Positions 1-11,496 of a stretch of 64,000 nucleotides of DNA are shown piece after piece. Source of the stretch: JACPPO01 sp965262505. GTDB taxonomy: Bacteria > Acidobacteriota > Vicinamibacteria > Vicinamibacterales > UBA2999. Numbering within the stretch: the stretch's first letter is position 1; each line of letters begins with the position of its first letter. The stretch lies in contig CBDHFM010000030.1 in assembly GCA_965262505.1 (NCBI GenBank), positions 4,092,001 through 4,156,000 on the forward strand. Reading direction: 5' to 3'. The notes beneath the pieces are model-generated. The model did no database searches. It had not been told where the DNA came from and saw only the letters and a list, made by a program, of their open reading frames with translations. Position numbers and translations under genes: made by a program.

Positions 1-1433
1 TGCCGCAGCGGCGCCGTGATATCGAAAAGGGCCTGCGCGACGGGATCGTACGCGCAGTGGTGTCGACCAGCGCGCTGGAACTCGGCATTGATATCGGCGC
101 GCTCGACGTCTGCGTGATGGCCGGGTATCCGGGCACCATCGCGGCGACATGGCAGCGATCCGGACGCGCGGGCCGCCGAAGCGGTCGCTCGGCTGCGGTG
201 CTCGTTGCAAGCAGCGCGCCGATCGATCAGTTCGTCGTCCGGCATCCAGCGTATTTCTTCGATGCGTCGCCAGAGCACGCGTTGATCGATCCGGACAACC
301 TCCACATCCTGGTCGATCATGTAAAGTGCGCGGCGTTCGAGTTGCCCTTTGCCACGGCCGAAGAGTACGGCCGTAAGGACGTGCAGGAAGTGCTGCAGAT
401 CCTGGCTGAGAGCGGCCTGGTGCATCGGACGGCAGGCTCCGGCGCCGACTCGGCGCCGGACGAGGACGAGCAGTGGCAATGGACGAGCGAGTCGTACCCC
501 GCCGATGCGGTGAGTCTCCGGTCCGTGTCCTCCGACAATTTCGTTGTCGTCGACACTACGCGCGGCGCGGACGTCATCGGTGAAACCAGCTTCACGAGCG
601 GTCCGGCGACCCTGCATGAAAAGGCGATCTACCTTGTCGAGGGGACGCTGTACCAGGTCTGGCGACTCGATTTCGAGGGGCGGAAGGCGTTCGTCCGGAA
701 GATCGACTGCGACTATTACACCGACGCGATCACGTACACCAAGGTGACCGTACTCGACACCTTCGCCGGCGGGTTTGCTTCGGAGGCCCTCTCCGTCCAG
801 AGTTCGGCGGATACCGAGTGTGACGCCGCGGACCCGGCGGGAACGCGTGCGCACGGGGAGGTGCACGTCTCATCGCGCGTCGTCGGCTTCAAGAAGATCA
901 AGTTCTACACCAACGAGAACGTCGGTTCCGGAGAACTGGACCTGCCCGAGCAGCAGATGCACACCACAGCCTACTGGCTGACAGTGCCTCGGACGGTGAT
1001 GGCGGCGCTGCCGCACGCCACGGACGATCGGCGCGACGGCGTCGTCGGGTTGTCGTTCGCCATGCGCCAGGTGGCGCAGCTCCTCCTGATGTGCGATCGT
1101 CAGGACATTGGCATTTCCATAGGGGGCGGAGCCCTTCTGGCCTCCGGACAAGCCCCTGGGCACGCCTCCGGCCCGGCGATGCTTTCCGACGAGCCACGCG
1201 TGTTCATCTACGACAACTATCCAGGAGGAATCGGCTTCAGCGAGCCGTTGTTCCGGATGCACATCGAGTTGCTGGCGCGCACGCGCGATCTGATCGCAGG
1301 GTGCGAGTGCGAGCGCGGGTGCCCGACGTGCGTGGGCCCCGTCGGGAACACGGGTCCCCTGGCCAAGGTCGTGGCGCTGCGGATCCTCGATCAGATTGCT
1401 GCGCAGTCAGCGACTCAGCTGGGCGTTGCATGA
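1..1433 (+). CDS. mrfA: MrfA/YprA-type DEAD-box helicase, C-terminal part (runs off left edge)
   Basis: The frame is open from base 3 and ends in TGA, so only the C-terminal part is present. The first residues include helicase motif V (STSALELGIDIG) and motif VI (QRSGRAGRRSGRS) of superfamily 2. The rest matches a DUF1998-type C-terminal region ending in a cysteine cluster, CECERGCPTCVGP, near residue 440 of the visible part. In Bacillus subtilis the homologous helicase acts with the nuclease MrfB in repair of mitomycin C lesions. Here the next gene is the MrfB homologue and overlaps it by four bases (ATGA), which supports the pairing and translational coupling. Confidence 0.92.
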   Translation, partial: PQRRRDIEKGLRDGIVRAVVSTSALELGIDIGALDVCVMAGYPGTIAATWQRSGRAGRRSGRSAAVLVASSAPIDQFVVRHPAYFFDASPEHALIDPDNLHILVDHVKCAAFELPFATAEEYGRKDVQEVLQILAESGLVHRTAGSGADSAPDEDEQWQWTSESYPADAVSLRSVSSDNFVVVDTTRGADVIGETSFTSGPATLHEKAIYLVEGTLYQVWRLDFEGRKAFVRKIDCDYYTDAITYTKVTVLDTFAGGFASEALSVQSSADTECDAADPAGTRAHGEVHVSSRVVGFKKIKFYTNENVGSGELDLPEQQMHTTAYWLTVPRTVMAALPHATDDRRDGVVGLSFAMRQVAQLLLMCDRQDIGISIGGGALLASGQAPGHASGPAMLSDEPRVFIYDNYPGGIGFSEPLFRMHIELLARTRDLIAGCECERGCPTCVGPVGNTGPLAKVVALRILDQIAAQSATQLGVA

Positions 1434-2866
1434 ATCTGGCGGATCGGCTTCGCGCCGTCGTGCGTTCAGGCGGGTCTGCCACGTCGGACGCACACCACGC
1501 GCACCCCAACGGGGCTGCCGTGCTGGAGACCCCGCGTGGGCTGGATGCGGCGGACCCGTCCGCGGATCCGGTGAACGCGGATCGCGTGGCCGACGTCCTC
1601 GGCGGCGAGTGGCGCGAGGCGCGTGGACGGTCCGCGTTAGCGGACCGTCCAGCCAGCGCTGGCTTGTCGGGTCGCGTAGCGACCCGACCTCGGTATCTCG
1701 TCATCGATCGGCAGTATCACGCCGGACATCGTCTCGGACGCGTGGCGGTGGCTGATTGCCTACCCGCGGCGGATGGGCTGTGGCCACGCCTGGATCTTCT
1801 CATGTGCGGCAGCGGCTCCGGGGCGCTGCGCGGCCGGCTCTTGTTCGTTGACCTGGAAACGACAGGACTGGCAGGCGGCGCAGGGACGTACGCGTTTCTC
1901 GTCGGCTGTGGGTGGTTCGACGGCGCTACGTTTCGCGTCCGGCAATTCTTTCTGAGCGGTTTCGCGGCCGAGCGCGGGCTACTCGAAGACGTTGCCGACA
2001 CCATGGGCGCCTCCGGCGCGCTGGTGACCTATAACGGCAAGGCGTTCGACCTGCCGCTCATCGATACCCGTTTCCTGTTTCACCGGATGCCGGCGTCCTA
2101 CGGCGCTCTGCCGCACCTCGACATGCTCCATCCTGCTCGTCGGCTGTGGCGCTCTCAGAGCTCGGTGCACTCTTCGATGGGAGCTGGCGAGCGCCAGGCC
2201 CCCTGCCGCCTGACGCTGGTGGAGCAGGCGGTACTGGGACACTCGCGTGAGGGAGATGTGCCAGGTTTCGAGATTCCGTCGCGCTATTTTCACTTCGTCC
2301 GGACGGGTGACGCGCGACCGCTCGAGGGTGTACTGGAACACAATCGTCTCGACCTGCTCGCACTCGCGATGCTGACCGCGAGGGCGGCGCAGCTGCTGGA
2401 GGAGGGCGCGGCGGGTGCACGCACGCCGCGTGAGGCGCTCGGCCTGGGGCGGCTGTACGAACGCGGTGGCATGATTGCCGAGGCACTAGCGTGTTTTAGC
2501 CGCGCCGCAGGTGCGGACCTGACGGTTGGCCCCTACAACGACGTCGATCCGCTCACCCTGGCAGAGGCGCTGCGCGCATACGGGGTGCTGTGTCGACGGG
2601 AGCGGCGGTACCCGGAGGCCGCCGACGCCTGGCGGAGCGTTCTCGCGCTGCGCGGTTGCCCGGCACATATCGCCCAGGAGGCCACGGAGGCGCTGGCCGT
2701 GCACCACGAGCACCGCCTGCGGGACCTCAGCGCGGCGCGGGAGTTCGCGATGCAGGCGCTCCAGATCAGTGCCAGCGCCACCCGGGTGCAGGCCGTACAC
2801 CATCGCCTCGCGCGCATCGATCGCAAGCTCGGTATCCCGCCGTCTCTTCCGGCGCCGCTGTTCTAG
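1430..2866 (+). CDS. mrfB: MrfB/YprB-type RNase H-like (DEDD) exonuclease with TPR-like C-terminus
   Basis: The 478-residue product starts at an ATG overlapping the stop of mrfA. Around residues 130-160 it has the exonuclease I motif FVDLETTGLAGGAGTYAFLVG, followed by a VTYNGKAFDLPLI block and an HNRLDLLAL block, which fits the RNase H-like fold of YprB. The C-terminal 130 residues are alpha-helical repeats (GRLYERGGMIAEAL, YPEAADAWRSVL) like TPRs. It probably trims DNA opened by MrfA. Residues about 66-86 are encoded by three consecutive perfect palindromes and look like an insertion in a variable loop between GGEWREA and RYLVIDRQYH. Confidence 0.88.
   Translation: MNLADRLRAVVRSGGSATSDAHHAHPNGAAVLETPRGLDAADPSADPVNADRVADVLGGEWREARGRSALADRPASAGLSGRVATRPRYLVIDRQYHAGHRLGRVAVADCLPAADGLWPRLDLLMCGSGSGALRGRLLFVDLETTGLAGGAGTYAFLVGCGWFDGATFRVRQFFLSGFAAERGLLEDVADTMGASGALVTYNGKAFDLPLIDTRFLFHRMPASYGALPHLDMLHPARRLWRSQSSVHSSMGAGERQAPCRLTLVEQAVLGHSREGDVPGFEIPSRYFHFVRTGDARPLEGVLEHNRLDLLALAMLTARAAQLLEEGAAGARTPREALGLGRLYERGGMIAEALACFSRAAGADLTVGPYNDVDPLTLAEALRAYGVLCRRERRYPEAADAWRSVLALRGCPAHIAQEATEALAVHHEHRLRDLSAAREFAMQALQISASATRVQAVHHRLARIDRKLGIPPSLPAPLF
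1625..1688. repeat. Triple palindrome block inside mrfB
   Basis: Three perfect inverted repeats lie end to end: 1625-1635 with 1640-1650 (11-bp arms, loop GTTA), 1651-1664 (AGCCAGCGCTGGCT), and 1666-1675 with 1679-1688 (10-bp arms, loop GTA). The block is in frame and adds about 21 residues to MrfB. It resembles REP or Rickettsia-type palindromic elements; that class assignment is inference. Confidence 0.8.
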
Positions 2867-2890
2867 GCTAGCCTGAAGGTCTTTCTGTAC

Positions 2891-2923
2891 ATGAAAAGCA
2901 GCCCGTAAAGGGCCGCTTTTCAT
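2891..2923. terminator. Bidirectional hairpin terminator between mrfB and rpmE
   Basis: Arms ATGAAAAGCAGCCC (2891-2904) and GGGCCGCTTTTCAT (2910-2923) pair with one mismatch around the loop GTAAA. The A-rich and T-rich outer arms give T-runs on both strands, which suits the convergent gene ends on each side. Confidence 0.7.
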
Positions 2924-2979
2924 GCTTCCTGCCGCGGTGAATGTGCGCACACAGGCCGTGCCTTCGCGGCCGTCCGGTG

Positions 2980-3288
2980 CTACGCTGTCGCGGTTGCTTT
3001 ACGCGGCCGCTTCGCGGCGGTCGTCTTCGTCGTCTTCGCGGCCTTCGCGGCTTTCGTAGCCTTCGCGGCGGTTTTCCGCTGCTCCGACGTCTGCTTACCG
3101 AACTTCTTGTTGAACCGCTCGACGCGACCTTCCGTGTCGATGAGCTTCTGACGACCGGTGAAGAACGGGTGGCAGGCCGAACATATTTCGAGGTGCAGCT
3201 CGGGTTTAGTCGACCGCGTCTTGAACGTGTTGCCGCACGCGCAGCGCGCGTCGACCTCCTGATACTTCGGGTGGATCCCTTCTTTCAC
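2980..3288 (-). CDS. rpmE: 50S ribosomal protein L31 with basic C-terminal tail
   Basis: This is a large-subunit ribosomal protein. The start MKEGIHPKY and the ICSACHPFFTGRQKL block are the L31 signature. Cys16, Cys18, Cys37 and Cys40 (CACG ... CSAC) make a zinc-binding, C+ type L31. At 102 residues it is longer than the usual 65-75; the last 30 residues are almost only K, A, T and R, like a histone H1 or AlgP-type tail. It is the last gene of the minus-strand block after rho. Confidence 0.97.
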   Translation of the reverse strand: MKEGIHPKYQEVDARCACGNTFKTRSTKPELHLEICSACHPFFTGRQKLIDTEGRVERFNKKFGKQTSEQRKTAAKATKAAKAAKTTKTTAAKRPRKATATA

Positions 3289-3345
3289 GGCCAGCTCCTT
3301 CAGAACACGCGGAAAAGAGCAATTATACCATGCGCTATACTCGCG

Positions 3346-4794
<1,449 letters not shown>

Positions 4795-5049
4795 AGTTCT
4801 TCCAATCCTTCCCCCGTCTGCGCTGACACCAGCGAAACGGGGACGTCAAAGAACGATTCGAGTTCACGGCCGTGACGCGTACGCTCGGCGCGCGTCAGTT
4901 TATCTACCTTGGTGCCGACGATCCCGCGGGAACAGGGCTGTGACCGTAGCCACTCCCAGGCTTCCAGATCCGACTCAAGGCCCGGATGCCGCGCGTCGAC
5001 CAGCAGCAGCACACCGATGGCCTTTTGCCAAGAGGCGGCCTTTTCCGCT

Positions 5050-5119
5050 GGGTACCCGCCGCCCACGCCTTCGCGGTCGGGTGCTAAGCCGCCCGTCCCC
5101 CCGCGGTGGCCCACCCGAC
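5050..5119. repeat. Palindromic insertion inside engB
   Basis: The stretch contains the palindrome GGGTACCC (5050-5057), perfect 8-bp arms GTCGGGTG (5076-5083) and CACCCGAC (5112-5119), and a nested GGTGG-C-CCACC hairpin. It corresponds to the family-atypical insertion in EngB. Confidence 0.6.
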
Positions 5120-5438
5120 GATCGGTCCTGGCGAAGTACGCGTCGGTCAGTTGGTTAAACTCTTCCACCGAGGCATCGCCGCCACGGGCATACCCGTATC
5201 CCGGAAGATCGACCAAGTAGAACGCCGGCCCCGATCCTCGCTGGACGCGGTAAAAGTTGGCCAGACGAGTCTTACCGGGCGCCGCGCTCGTGCGCGCCAC
5301 CTTCTGCCTCACCAGCGCGTTGATCAGGGTCGATTTGCCCACATTGGACCGGCCCACCAGGGCGACTTCTGCAAGCCGGTCACGCGGAAAGTCACCAGCA
5401 CTCGCGGCGCTCGTGAGGAATTCGGCCGAGATCTGCAA

Positions 5439-7823
5439 CTAGTGTGTGCGGGTATCTCCCCCGTCCACGACCTCCGCTACCACAGGCGCCGCGGGGATGC
5501 GCTCTGGCAGGGGTCCGACGAGCGCAACCTTCAGCACCTCGTCCATCGTCGACACCATGTGCATGTCAAGCACGTCGAGAACATGCTTCGGGATGTCCGC
5601 GAGATCCTTCTCGTTGTCGCGCGGCAGGACGATGTTGGTGACGCCGGCACGATGCGCGGCCAGAACCTTTTCCTTGACGCCACCGATCGCGAGCACTTTG
5701 CCGCGCAGCGTGATCTCTCCGGTCATGGCCACGTCGCGGCGTGTCGGAATCTTGGTGAGCGCGGACACCAGCGTCGTGGCCATCGTGATTCCCGCCGACG
5801 GCCCGTCCTTCGGGATCGCCCCCTCGGGCACGTGCACGTGGATGTCGATCTTCGAGTGGAAATCTTCAGGGAGACTCAGCTCCGCAGCCTTTGATCGCAC
5901 GTAGCTCAGGGCGGCCTGCGCCGATTCCTGCATGACGTCGCCAAGCTTGCCGGTGAGTGTCAGCTTGCCTTTGCCGGCCATCAGTGTCGCTTCGGTCACG
6001 AGTAGTTCGCCGCCTACCTCGGTCCAGGCCAAGCCAGTGGCGATGCCCACCTCGTTCTCTGCCTCGGCCATGCTCGGGCGGAATCGCGGCACGCCGAGAA
6101 GCTCGGTGACCCTTTCGGCCGTGACTTCTTCGTTGTACGTCTTGCCCTCGGCGACGACCTTGCGGGCCACCTTGCGGCAGATGGACGAGATCTCGCGCTC
6201 GAGATTCCTGACCCCCGCCTCCCTCGTGTAGCGCTGAATGATCGTCTGGATCGCGTCTTCATGAATGAGGATGTTGTTCTGGGTGAGGCCGGTGTCTTTG
6301 ACGGCCTTTGGCGCGAGGAAGCGCTTGGCGATCTCAATCTTTTCCTGCTCGGTGTAGCCGGCGAGCTGCAGCACCTCCATGCGGTCGCGTAGCGCCTGGG
6401 GCACCGTGTGGAGCACGTTGGCCGTGCAGATGAACATCACGTGCGACAGGTCGAATTCGACGTCGAGGTAATGGTCAAGGAAGACGCTGTTCTGTTCCGG
6501 GTCGAGCACCTCGAGCAGCGCCGCCGAGGGATCGCCGCGGAAGTCCATCGACATCTTGTCGACCTCGTCCAGGAGGAACACCGGGTTCTGCGTGCCGGCC
6601 TTTTTCATCATCTGGATGATCTGGCCGGGGAAGGCGCCAATGTAGGTGCGCCGGTGCCCGCGGACTTCGGCCTCATCGCGCACGCCGCCGAGCGACAGCC
6701 GGACGAACTTGCGATTCATCGCGCGCGCGATCGACTTGGCGAGTGACGTCTTGCCCACGCCAGGAGGTCCGGAGAACGTCAGAATCGTCGCCTTTGGTTT
6801 CTTGACGAGCGAGCGGACGGCGAGGAACTCGAGGATGCGATCCTTGATCTTGTCGAGGCCGTAGTGGTCTTCGTGTAACACGGCGTCCGCGTGCTTCAGG
6901 TCGCGGTTCTCGCGGGTCTTCTTGTACCAGGGCACCGCGATGAGCCAGTCGAGGTAGTTGCGCGAGACGGTCGCCTCTGCGGACATCGGCGGCATCGCCT
7001 CGAGGCGCTTCAGTTCCTGGACGGCCTTCTCCTCGACGTCCTTCGGCATTCTTGCCTGTTCGATCTTCTTCTTCAGATCGTCGACCTCGTTGCCCTTCTC
7101 GTCCTTGCGCCCCAGTTCCTTCTGAATCGCCTTCATCTTTTCGTTGAGGTAGTACTCCTTCTGCGCCTTCTCCATCTGCTTCTTGACGCGAGATTGGACC
7201 CGGCGGTCTACCTGGAGCTTGTCCACCTCGATCTCGAGGATGCCGGCGATGCGGTTGAGGCGCTCGAGCGGCGAGATGATCTCGAGCAGGTTCTGCTTCT
7301 CGTCGACGCCGACGAGCAGATGCGCGGCGATCGTGTCGGCGAGCTTGCCTGGATCGTCCACGCGAACGGCGGCTATCATCGCATCGTAGTGGAGGTTGTT
7401 CGAGAGCTTCACGTACTGCTCGAAGAGCGTGACCACGCGGCCCATCGTCGCCTCGACGTCTCCGGCCGCTTCTTTCTGCTTCGCGAGGACCTTGATCACG
7501 ACACGGAAGAAGCCCTTGTCGTCCTTCCACTCGACGGCTCGCGCGCGATCCACGCCCTCGACCAGCACCTTGATGTTTCCGTCGGGCAGCTTGAGACTCT
7601 GAACGATGTTGGCCACGCAACCCATCGTGTAGACGTCATCCGGCTTCGGGTCGTCGATGGACGCATCGTGCTGGGCCGCGAGGAAGATCCGTTTGTCTTT
7701 CAGCAGCGCGTGCTCCAGCGCACGGGTCGACGAGGGCCGCCCTATGACGAACGGCATCATCATGTGCGGGAAGACGACCACGTCCCGGAGGGGGACGATG
7801 GGGAGTGTTTCGTAGACTTCCAT
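5439..7823 (-). CDS. lon: ATP-dependent protease La (Lon)
   Basis: Lon is the cytoplasmic AAA+ serine protease that degrades misfolded and regulatory proteins. The 794-residue protein has the N-terminal substrate domain (LPIVPLRDVVVFPHM at residues 7-21), a coiled-coil middle, Walker A SGPPGVGKTSLAKS near residue 350, and the P-domain with catalytic Ser in PKDGPSAGITM (about 680-690) and catalytic Lys in RGKVLAIGGVKEKVLAA (about 725-740). It sits between clpX and engB in the usual tig-clpPX-lon-engB order. Its stop codon TAG is immediately followed by the engB start. Confidence 0.98.
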   Translation of the reverse strand: MEVYETLPIVPLRDVVVFPHMMMPFVIGRPSSTRALEHALLKDKRIFLAAQHDASIDDPKPDDVYTMGCVANIVQSLKLPDGNIKVLVEGVDRARAVEWKDDKGFFRVVIKVLAKQKEAAGDVEATMGRVVTLFEQYVKLSNNLHYDAMIAAVRVDDPGKLADTIAAHLLVGVDEKQNLLEIISPLERLNRIAGILEIEVDKLQVDRRVQSRVKKQMEKAQKEYYLNEKMKAIQKELGRKDEKGNEVDDLKKKIEQARMPKDVEEKAVQELKRLEAMPPMSAEATVSRNYLDWLIAVPWYKKTRENRDLKHADAVLHEDHYGLDKIKDRILEFLAVRSLVKKPKATILTFSGPPGVGKTSLAKSIARAMNRKFVRLSLGGVRDEAEVRGHRRTYIGAFPGQIIQMMKKAGTQNPVFLLDEVDKMSMDFRGDPSAALLEVLDPEQNSVFLDHYLDVEFDLSHVMFICTANVLHTVPQALRDRMEVLQLAGYTEQEKIEIAKRFLAPKAVKDTGLTQNNILIHEDAIQTIIQRYTREAGVRNLEREISSICRKVARKVVAEGKTYNEEVTAERVTELLGVPRFRPSMAEAENEVGIATGLAWTEVGGELLVTEATLMAGKGKLTLTGKLGDVMQESAQAALSYVRSKAAELSLPEDFHSKIDIHVHVPEGAIPKDGPSAGITMATTLVSALTKIPTRRDVAMTGEITLRGKVLAIGGVKEKVLAAHRAGVTNIVLPRDNEKDLADIPKHVLDVLDMHMVSTMDEVLKVALVGPLPERIPAAPVVAEVVDGGDTRTH

Positions 7824-7825
7824 TC

Positions 7826-7839
7826 AGGTCTCCGGACCT
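7826..7839. repeat. Short hairpin in the clpX-lon spacer
   Basis: AGGTC-TCCG-GACCT forms a 5-bp hairpin in the 59-bp spacer. The spacer also carries repeated CTTCGGAC/CTTCGGCC motifs similar to those in the clpP-clpX spacer. It lies between co-directional genes, so a processing or attenuation role is possible but unproven. Confidence 0.4.
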
Positions 7840-7882
7840 ACGCCTCTTGGGCCTTCGGACTGATTGGCCTCAGGTCTTCGGC

Positions 7883-9130
<1,248 letters not shown>

Positions 9131-9206
9131 ACGTCTTGACTTCGGACTTCAGGCCTTGGGCGGCTGATTAGAGCCTAAATACCCCAGCCTCAAGCCTGTT
9201 TCGATG

Positions 9207-9818
9207 TTACACCCGTTTCCGGATGACGTCATCGATAATCCCGTATTCCTTCCCCTGGTCCGCCGACATGATGTAATCGCGCTCCGTGTCCTCCTGGATG
9301 CGCTTGATCGATTGCCCCGTGTGGTGGACGAGGATCTCGTTCAGCCGTTCACGCATGCGCAGAATTTCCCGCGCCGCGATGTCAATGTCCGTCGCCTGGC
9401 CCGCCAGGCCCTGCATCAGGGGCTGATGGATCACGATGCGTGAGTTCGGCAGCGAGTAGCGCTTCCCCTTGGTGCCGGCCGCTAGGAGCACCGCTGCCAT
9501 CGACGCCGCCTGCCCGATGCAGAAGGTCTGCACATCGGGCTTGATGAACTGCATCGTGTCGTAAATCGCGAGCCCGGCTGTGATCGACCCTCCCGGGCAG
9601 TTGATGTAGAGGAGGATGTCCTTGTCCGGATCCTCCGCCTCCAGGAACAGCATCTGGGCGATGACGAGGTTCGCGATCCCATCGTCGATCGGCGTCCCGA
9701 TGAAGACGATACTGTCCTTGAGCAGCCGCGAGAAGATGTCGTACGCCCGCTCGCCTCGGTTGGTCTGTTCGACCACCATGGGCACTAGCTGGGCGCGCGG
9801 TTCGATCGGATGACGCAT
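9207..9818 (-). CDS. clpP: ATP-dependent Clp protease proteolytic subunit ClpP
   Basis: ClpP forms the tetradecameric serine protease chamber that works with ClpX. The 203-residue protein has catalytic Ser106 in GQAASMAA, His131 in RIVIHQPLMQG and Asp181 in DTERDY, all in family spacing, and the oxyanion-region glycine block YINCPGGSITAG. The N-terminus MRHPIEPRAQLVPMVVEQT fits a short propeptide. The gene lies between tig and clpX on the minus strand, with a repeat-filled spacer upstream. Confidence 0.98.
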   Translation of the reverse strand: MRHPIEPRAQLVPMVVEQTNRGERAYDIFSRLLKDSIVFIGTPIDDGIANLVIAQMLFLEAEDPDKDILLYINCPGGSITAGLAIYDTMQFIKPDVQTFCIGQAASMAAVLLAAGTKGKRYSLPNSRIVIHQPLMQGLAGQATDIDIAAREILRMRERLNEILVHHTGQSIKRIQEDTERDYIMSADQGKEYGIIDDVIRKRV

Positions 9819-9825
9819 GGCAATT

Positions 9826-9938
9826 TACGATTCGTGATTCGTGATGAGCGAACTGGCGACTAGCGATTCGTGACCGGCGATTCGCGATTCGTGACGTGGG
9901 CCGGAATCAGCACCACATCGTCAATCACGCATCACCAA
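9826..9938. repeat. GATTCGTGA-type repeats in the tig-clpP spacer
   Basis: The 120-bp spacer is built from degenerate copies of GATTCGTGA/GATTCGCGA followed by AATCACGCATCACCAATCAC. Similar tracts flank the other end of tig (11230-11290). No gene or clear promoter is visible in it. Confidence 0.65.
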
Positions 9939-11231
9939 TCACAACGTGTCGTTGGCGGATATAGTCGGCATGTTAGCACGCGACAAAGCCAAGTCAACCG
10001 CCTTCTCCCGCCGTAAACCCGCATAAAGGCGGGAGATTCCGCCTTCCTTCTCGAGTTGTGCCCGCAGAGCCGCCGGAGTCCGCCCGGCCCTGGCTGCGAA
10101 GCGTTCGATCTCTTTATCGACATCTTCGCCCGCAACCGTAATCTGCTCCCGCCGGGCGATTTCGTCCAGGACCAGGGCGCTCGCCGCGGCGTCGCGGGCC
10201 GGCTCCCGCTGCGCTTCACGGAATTGCGCCCAGTCGATCCCCGCCTGGCGGGGGTCGACGTTCTGGGATGTCAGCTGGCGCGCGAACTCCTCCAGCCGCC
10301 GGTCCATCTCCCGCTCGACGAGGGAGGCAGGCAGCTCGAAGGTGACGCGCTGGGAGAGCTGCTTGAACAGCGCGGAGCGCACCTGGCGCCTGGCCTTTTC
10401 CTCCGCCTCTTCCCGGAGGTCCACCCCGATCCGCTCCCGTAGCGCCGCGAGCGATTCGAACTCGCCCATATCCTTCGCGAACTCGTCGTCCACGTCGGGC
10501 AACACGCGGCGGCGGATGCCCTTGAGGGTGACGGCGTAGACCTGATCGGTGTTGGCGAGGTCAGATGCGGGGTAGCTCTCGGGAAAGTGAATCGTGAAGG
10601 TCCTCGCCTCGCCGTCGCTCATCCCCACGAGTTGGGCGTCAAACCCCGGCGGATTCCCGGGCTCGCCCAGTTGCACGGTGACGTCGTCGTGATGGTTGAC
10701 CTTGCCGTCCGGACCGGTGCGATCGAGGAGAAGCACCACGGCATCGCCCTCGGCGACCGGGCGCCCTTCGACGGGCTCGAACGTGCCGGCCCGATCGCGG
10801 AGGCGCTGCAGCACGTCGTCGACCGCGTCCTCGGCGATCTGAACCGGTGGGCGCTCCAGCCTGATCGAGGAGAGATCACCCGGATCGAACGACGGAACCG
10901 TCTCGACGGCGGCCGTGAACGTCAAGGGCTGGCCTTCCTCGAGGGCGACATCCTTGATGTCCGGCGTATCGACCGGCTCGATGCCGCGCGCCTGCAGCGC
11001 GTCCTCGACGGCGCGGGGAATGAGATCGTGCATCACGTCATGGCGGATTTGCTCCCGGAAGCGCTGCTTGATCAGGGTCTGCGGCGCTTTGCCGGGGCGG
11101 AAGCCTGGCAGCCGGGCCTGCTTCCCGTAGCGGCGCGCCACGCGGTTGATCTCCGCGTCGACCACGTCGGTGGGGATTTCAATCGCGACGCTCTTCCGGG
11201 TCTCGCTAACGTCGGTAAACTCGGTTTTCAT
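9939..11231 (-). CDS. tig: Trigger factor
   Basis: Trigger factor is the ribosome-bound chaperone with peptidyl-prolyl isomerase activity. The N-terminal ribosome-binding domain has the loop GFRPGKAP near residues 44-51. The middle FKBP-like domain includes EGDAVVLLLDR, and the C-terminal domain is long and helical. I chose the ATG at 11231, which gives the family start (MKTEFTDVSETRKS); the frame is open 13 codons further upstream, but that stretch is made of the spacer repeats. The 430 residues match the family. It is the first gene of the tig-clpP-clpX block. Confidence 0.95.
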   Translation of the reverse strand: MKTEFTDVSETRKSVAIEIPTDVVDAEINRVARRYGKQARLPGFRPGKAPQTLIKQRFREQIRHDVMHDLIPRAVEDALQARGIEPVDTPDIKDVALEEGQPLTFTAAVETVPSFDPGDLSSIRLERPPVQIAEDAVDDVLQRLRDRAGTFEPVEGRPVAEGDAVVLLLDRTGPDGKVNHHDDVTVQLGEPGNPPGFDAQLVGMSDGEARTFTIHFPESYPASDLANTDQVYAVTLKGIRRRVLPDVDDEFAKDMGEFESLAALRERIGVDLREEAEEKARRQVRSALFKQLSQRVTFELPASLVEREMDRRLEEFARQLTSQNVDPRQAGIDWAQFREAQREPARDAAASALVLDEIARREQITVAGEDVDKEIERFAARAGRTPAALRAQLEKEGGISRLYAGLRREKAVDLALSRANMPTISANDTL

Positions 11232-11292
11232 TCGTGATTCGTGATTCGTGACGTGATTCCGCGACTCCAATCACAAATCGCAAATCACAAAC
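11230..11292. repeat. GATTCGTGA/AATCACAAATCG repeats between tig and tRNA-Leu
   Basis: Consecutive ATTCGTGATTCGTGATTCGTGACGTGATTC-like units on one side are mirrored by AATCACAAATCGCAAATCACAAA on the other. They belong to the same repeat type as the tig-clpP spacer. Confidence 0.6.
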
Positions 11293-11302
11293 GCCCAAGG
11301 GG

Positions 11303-11390
11303 TGGTGCGAAAGGAGGGACTCGAACCCCCATAACCCTTTCGGGTACCAGATCCTAAGTCTGGCGCGTCTGCCAGTTCCGCCACTTTCGC
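11303..11390 (-). tRNA. tRNA-Leu(UAG)
   Basis: The minus strand folds into a class II tRNA. The acceptor is GCGAAAG paired with CTTTCGC, the anticodon stem CCAGA/TCTGG holds the loop CTTAGGA (anticodon TAG), the long variable arm is TACCCGAAAGGGTTA and the T-loop is TTCGAGT. The CCA end is encoded (TGG at 11303-11305 on the plus strand). Confidence 0.97.
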
Positions 11391-11496
11391 TCAAGTCCCA
11401 GCCTAGCACGGGTGGCTGTGCTTGAGCCCTTTGCCAGTCTCAGTTTCCGCAGAGACGCCTCGCAGCGGGCAGGTTGAGCAGGTGGCGAAAGGCCGG

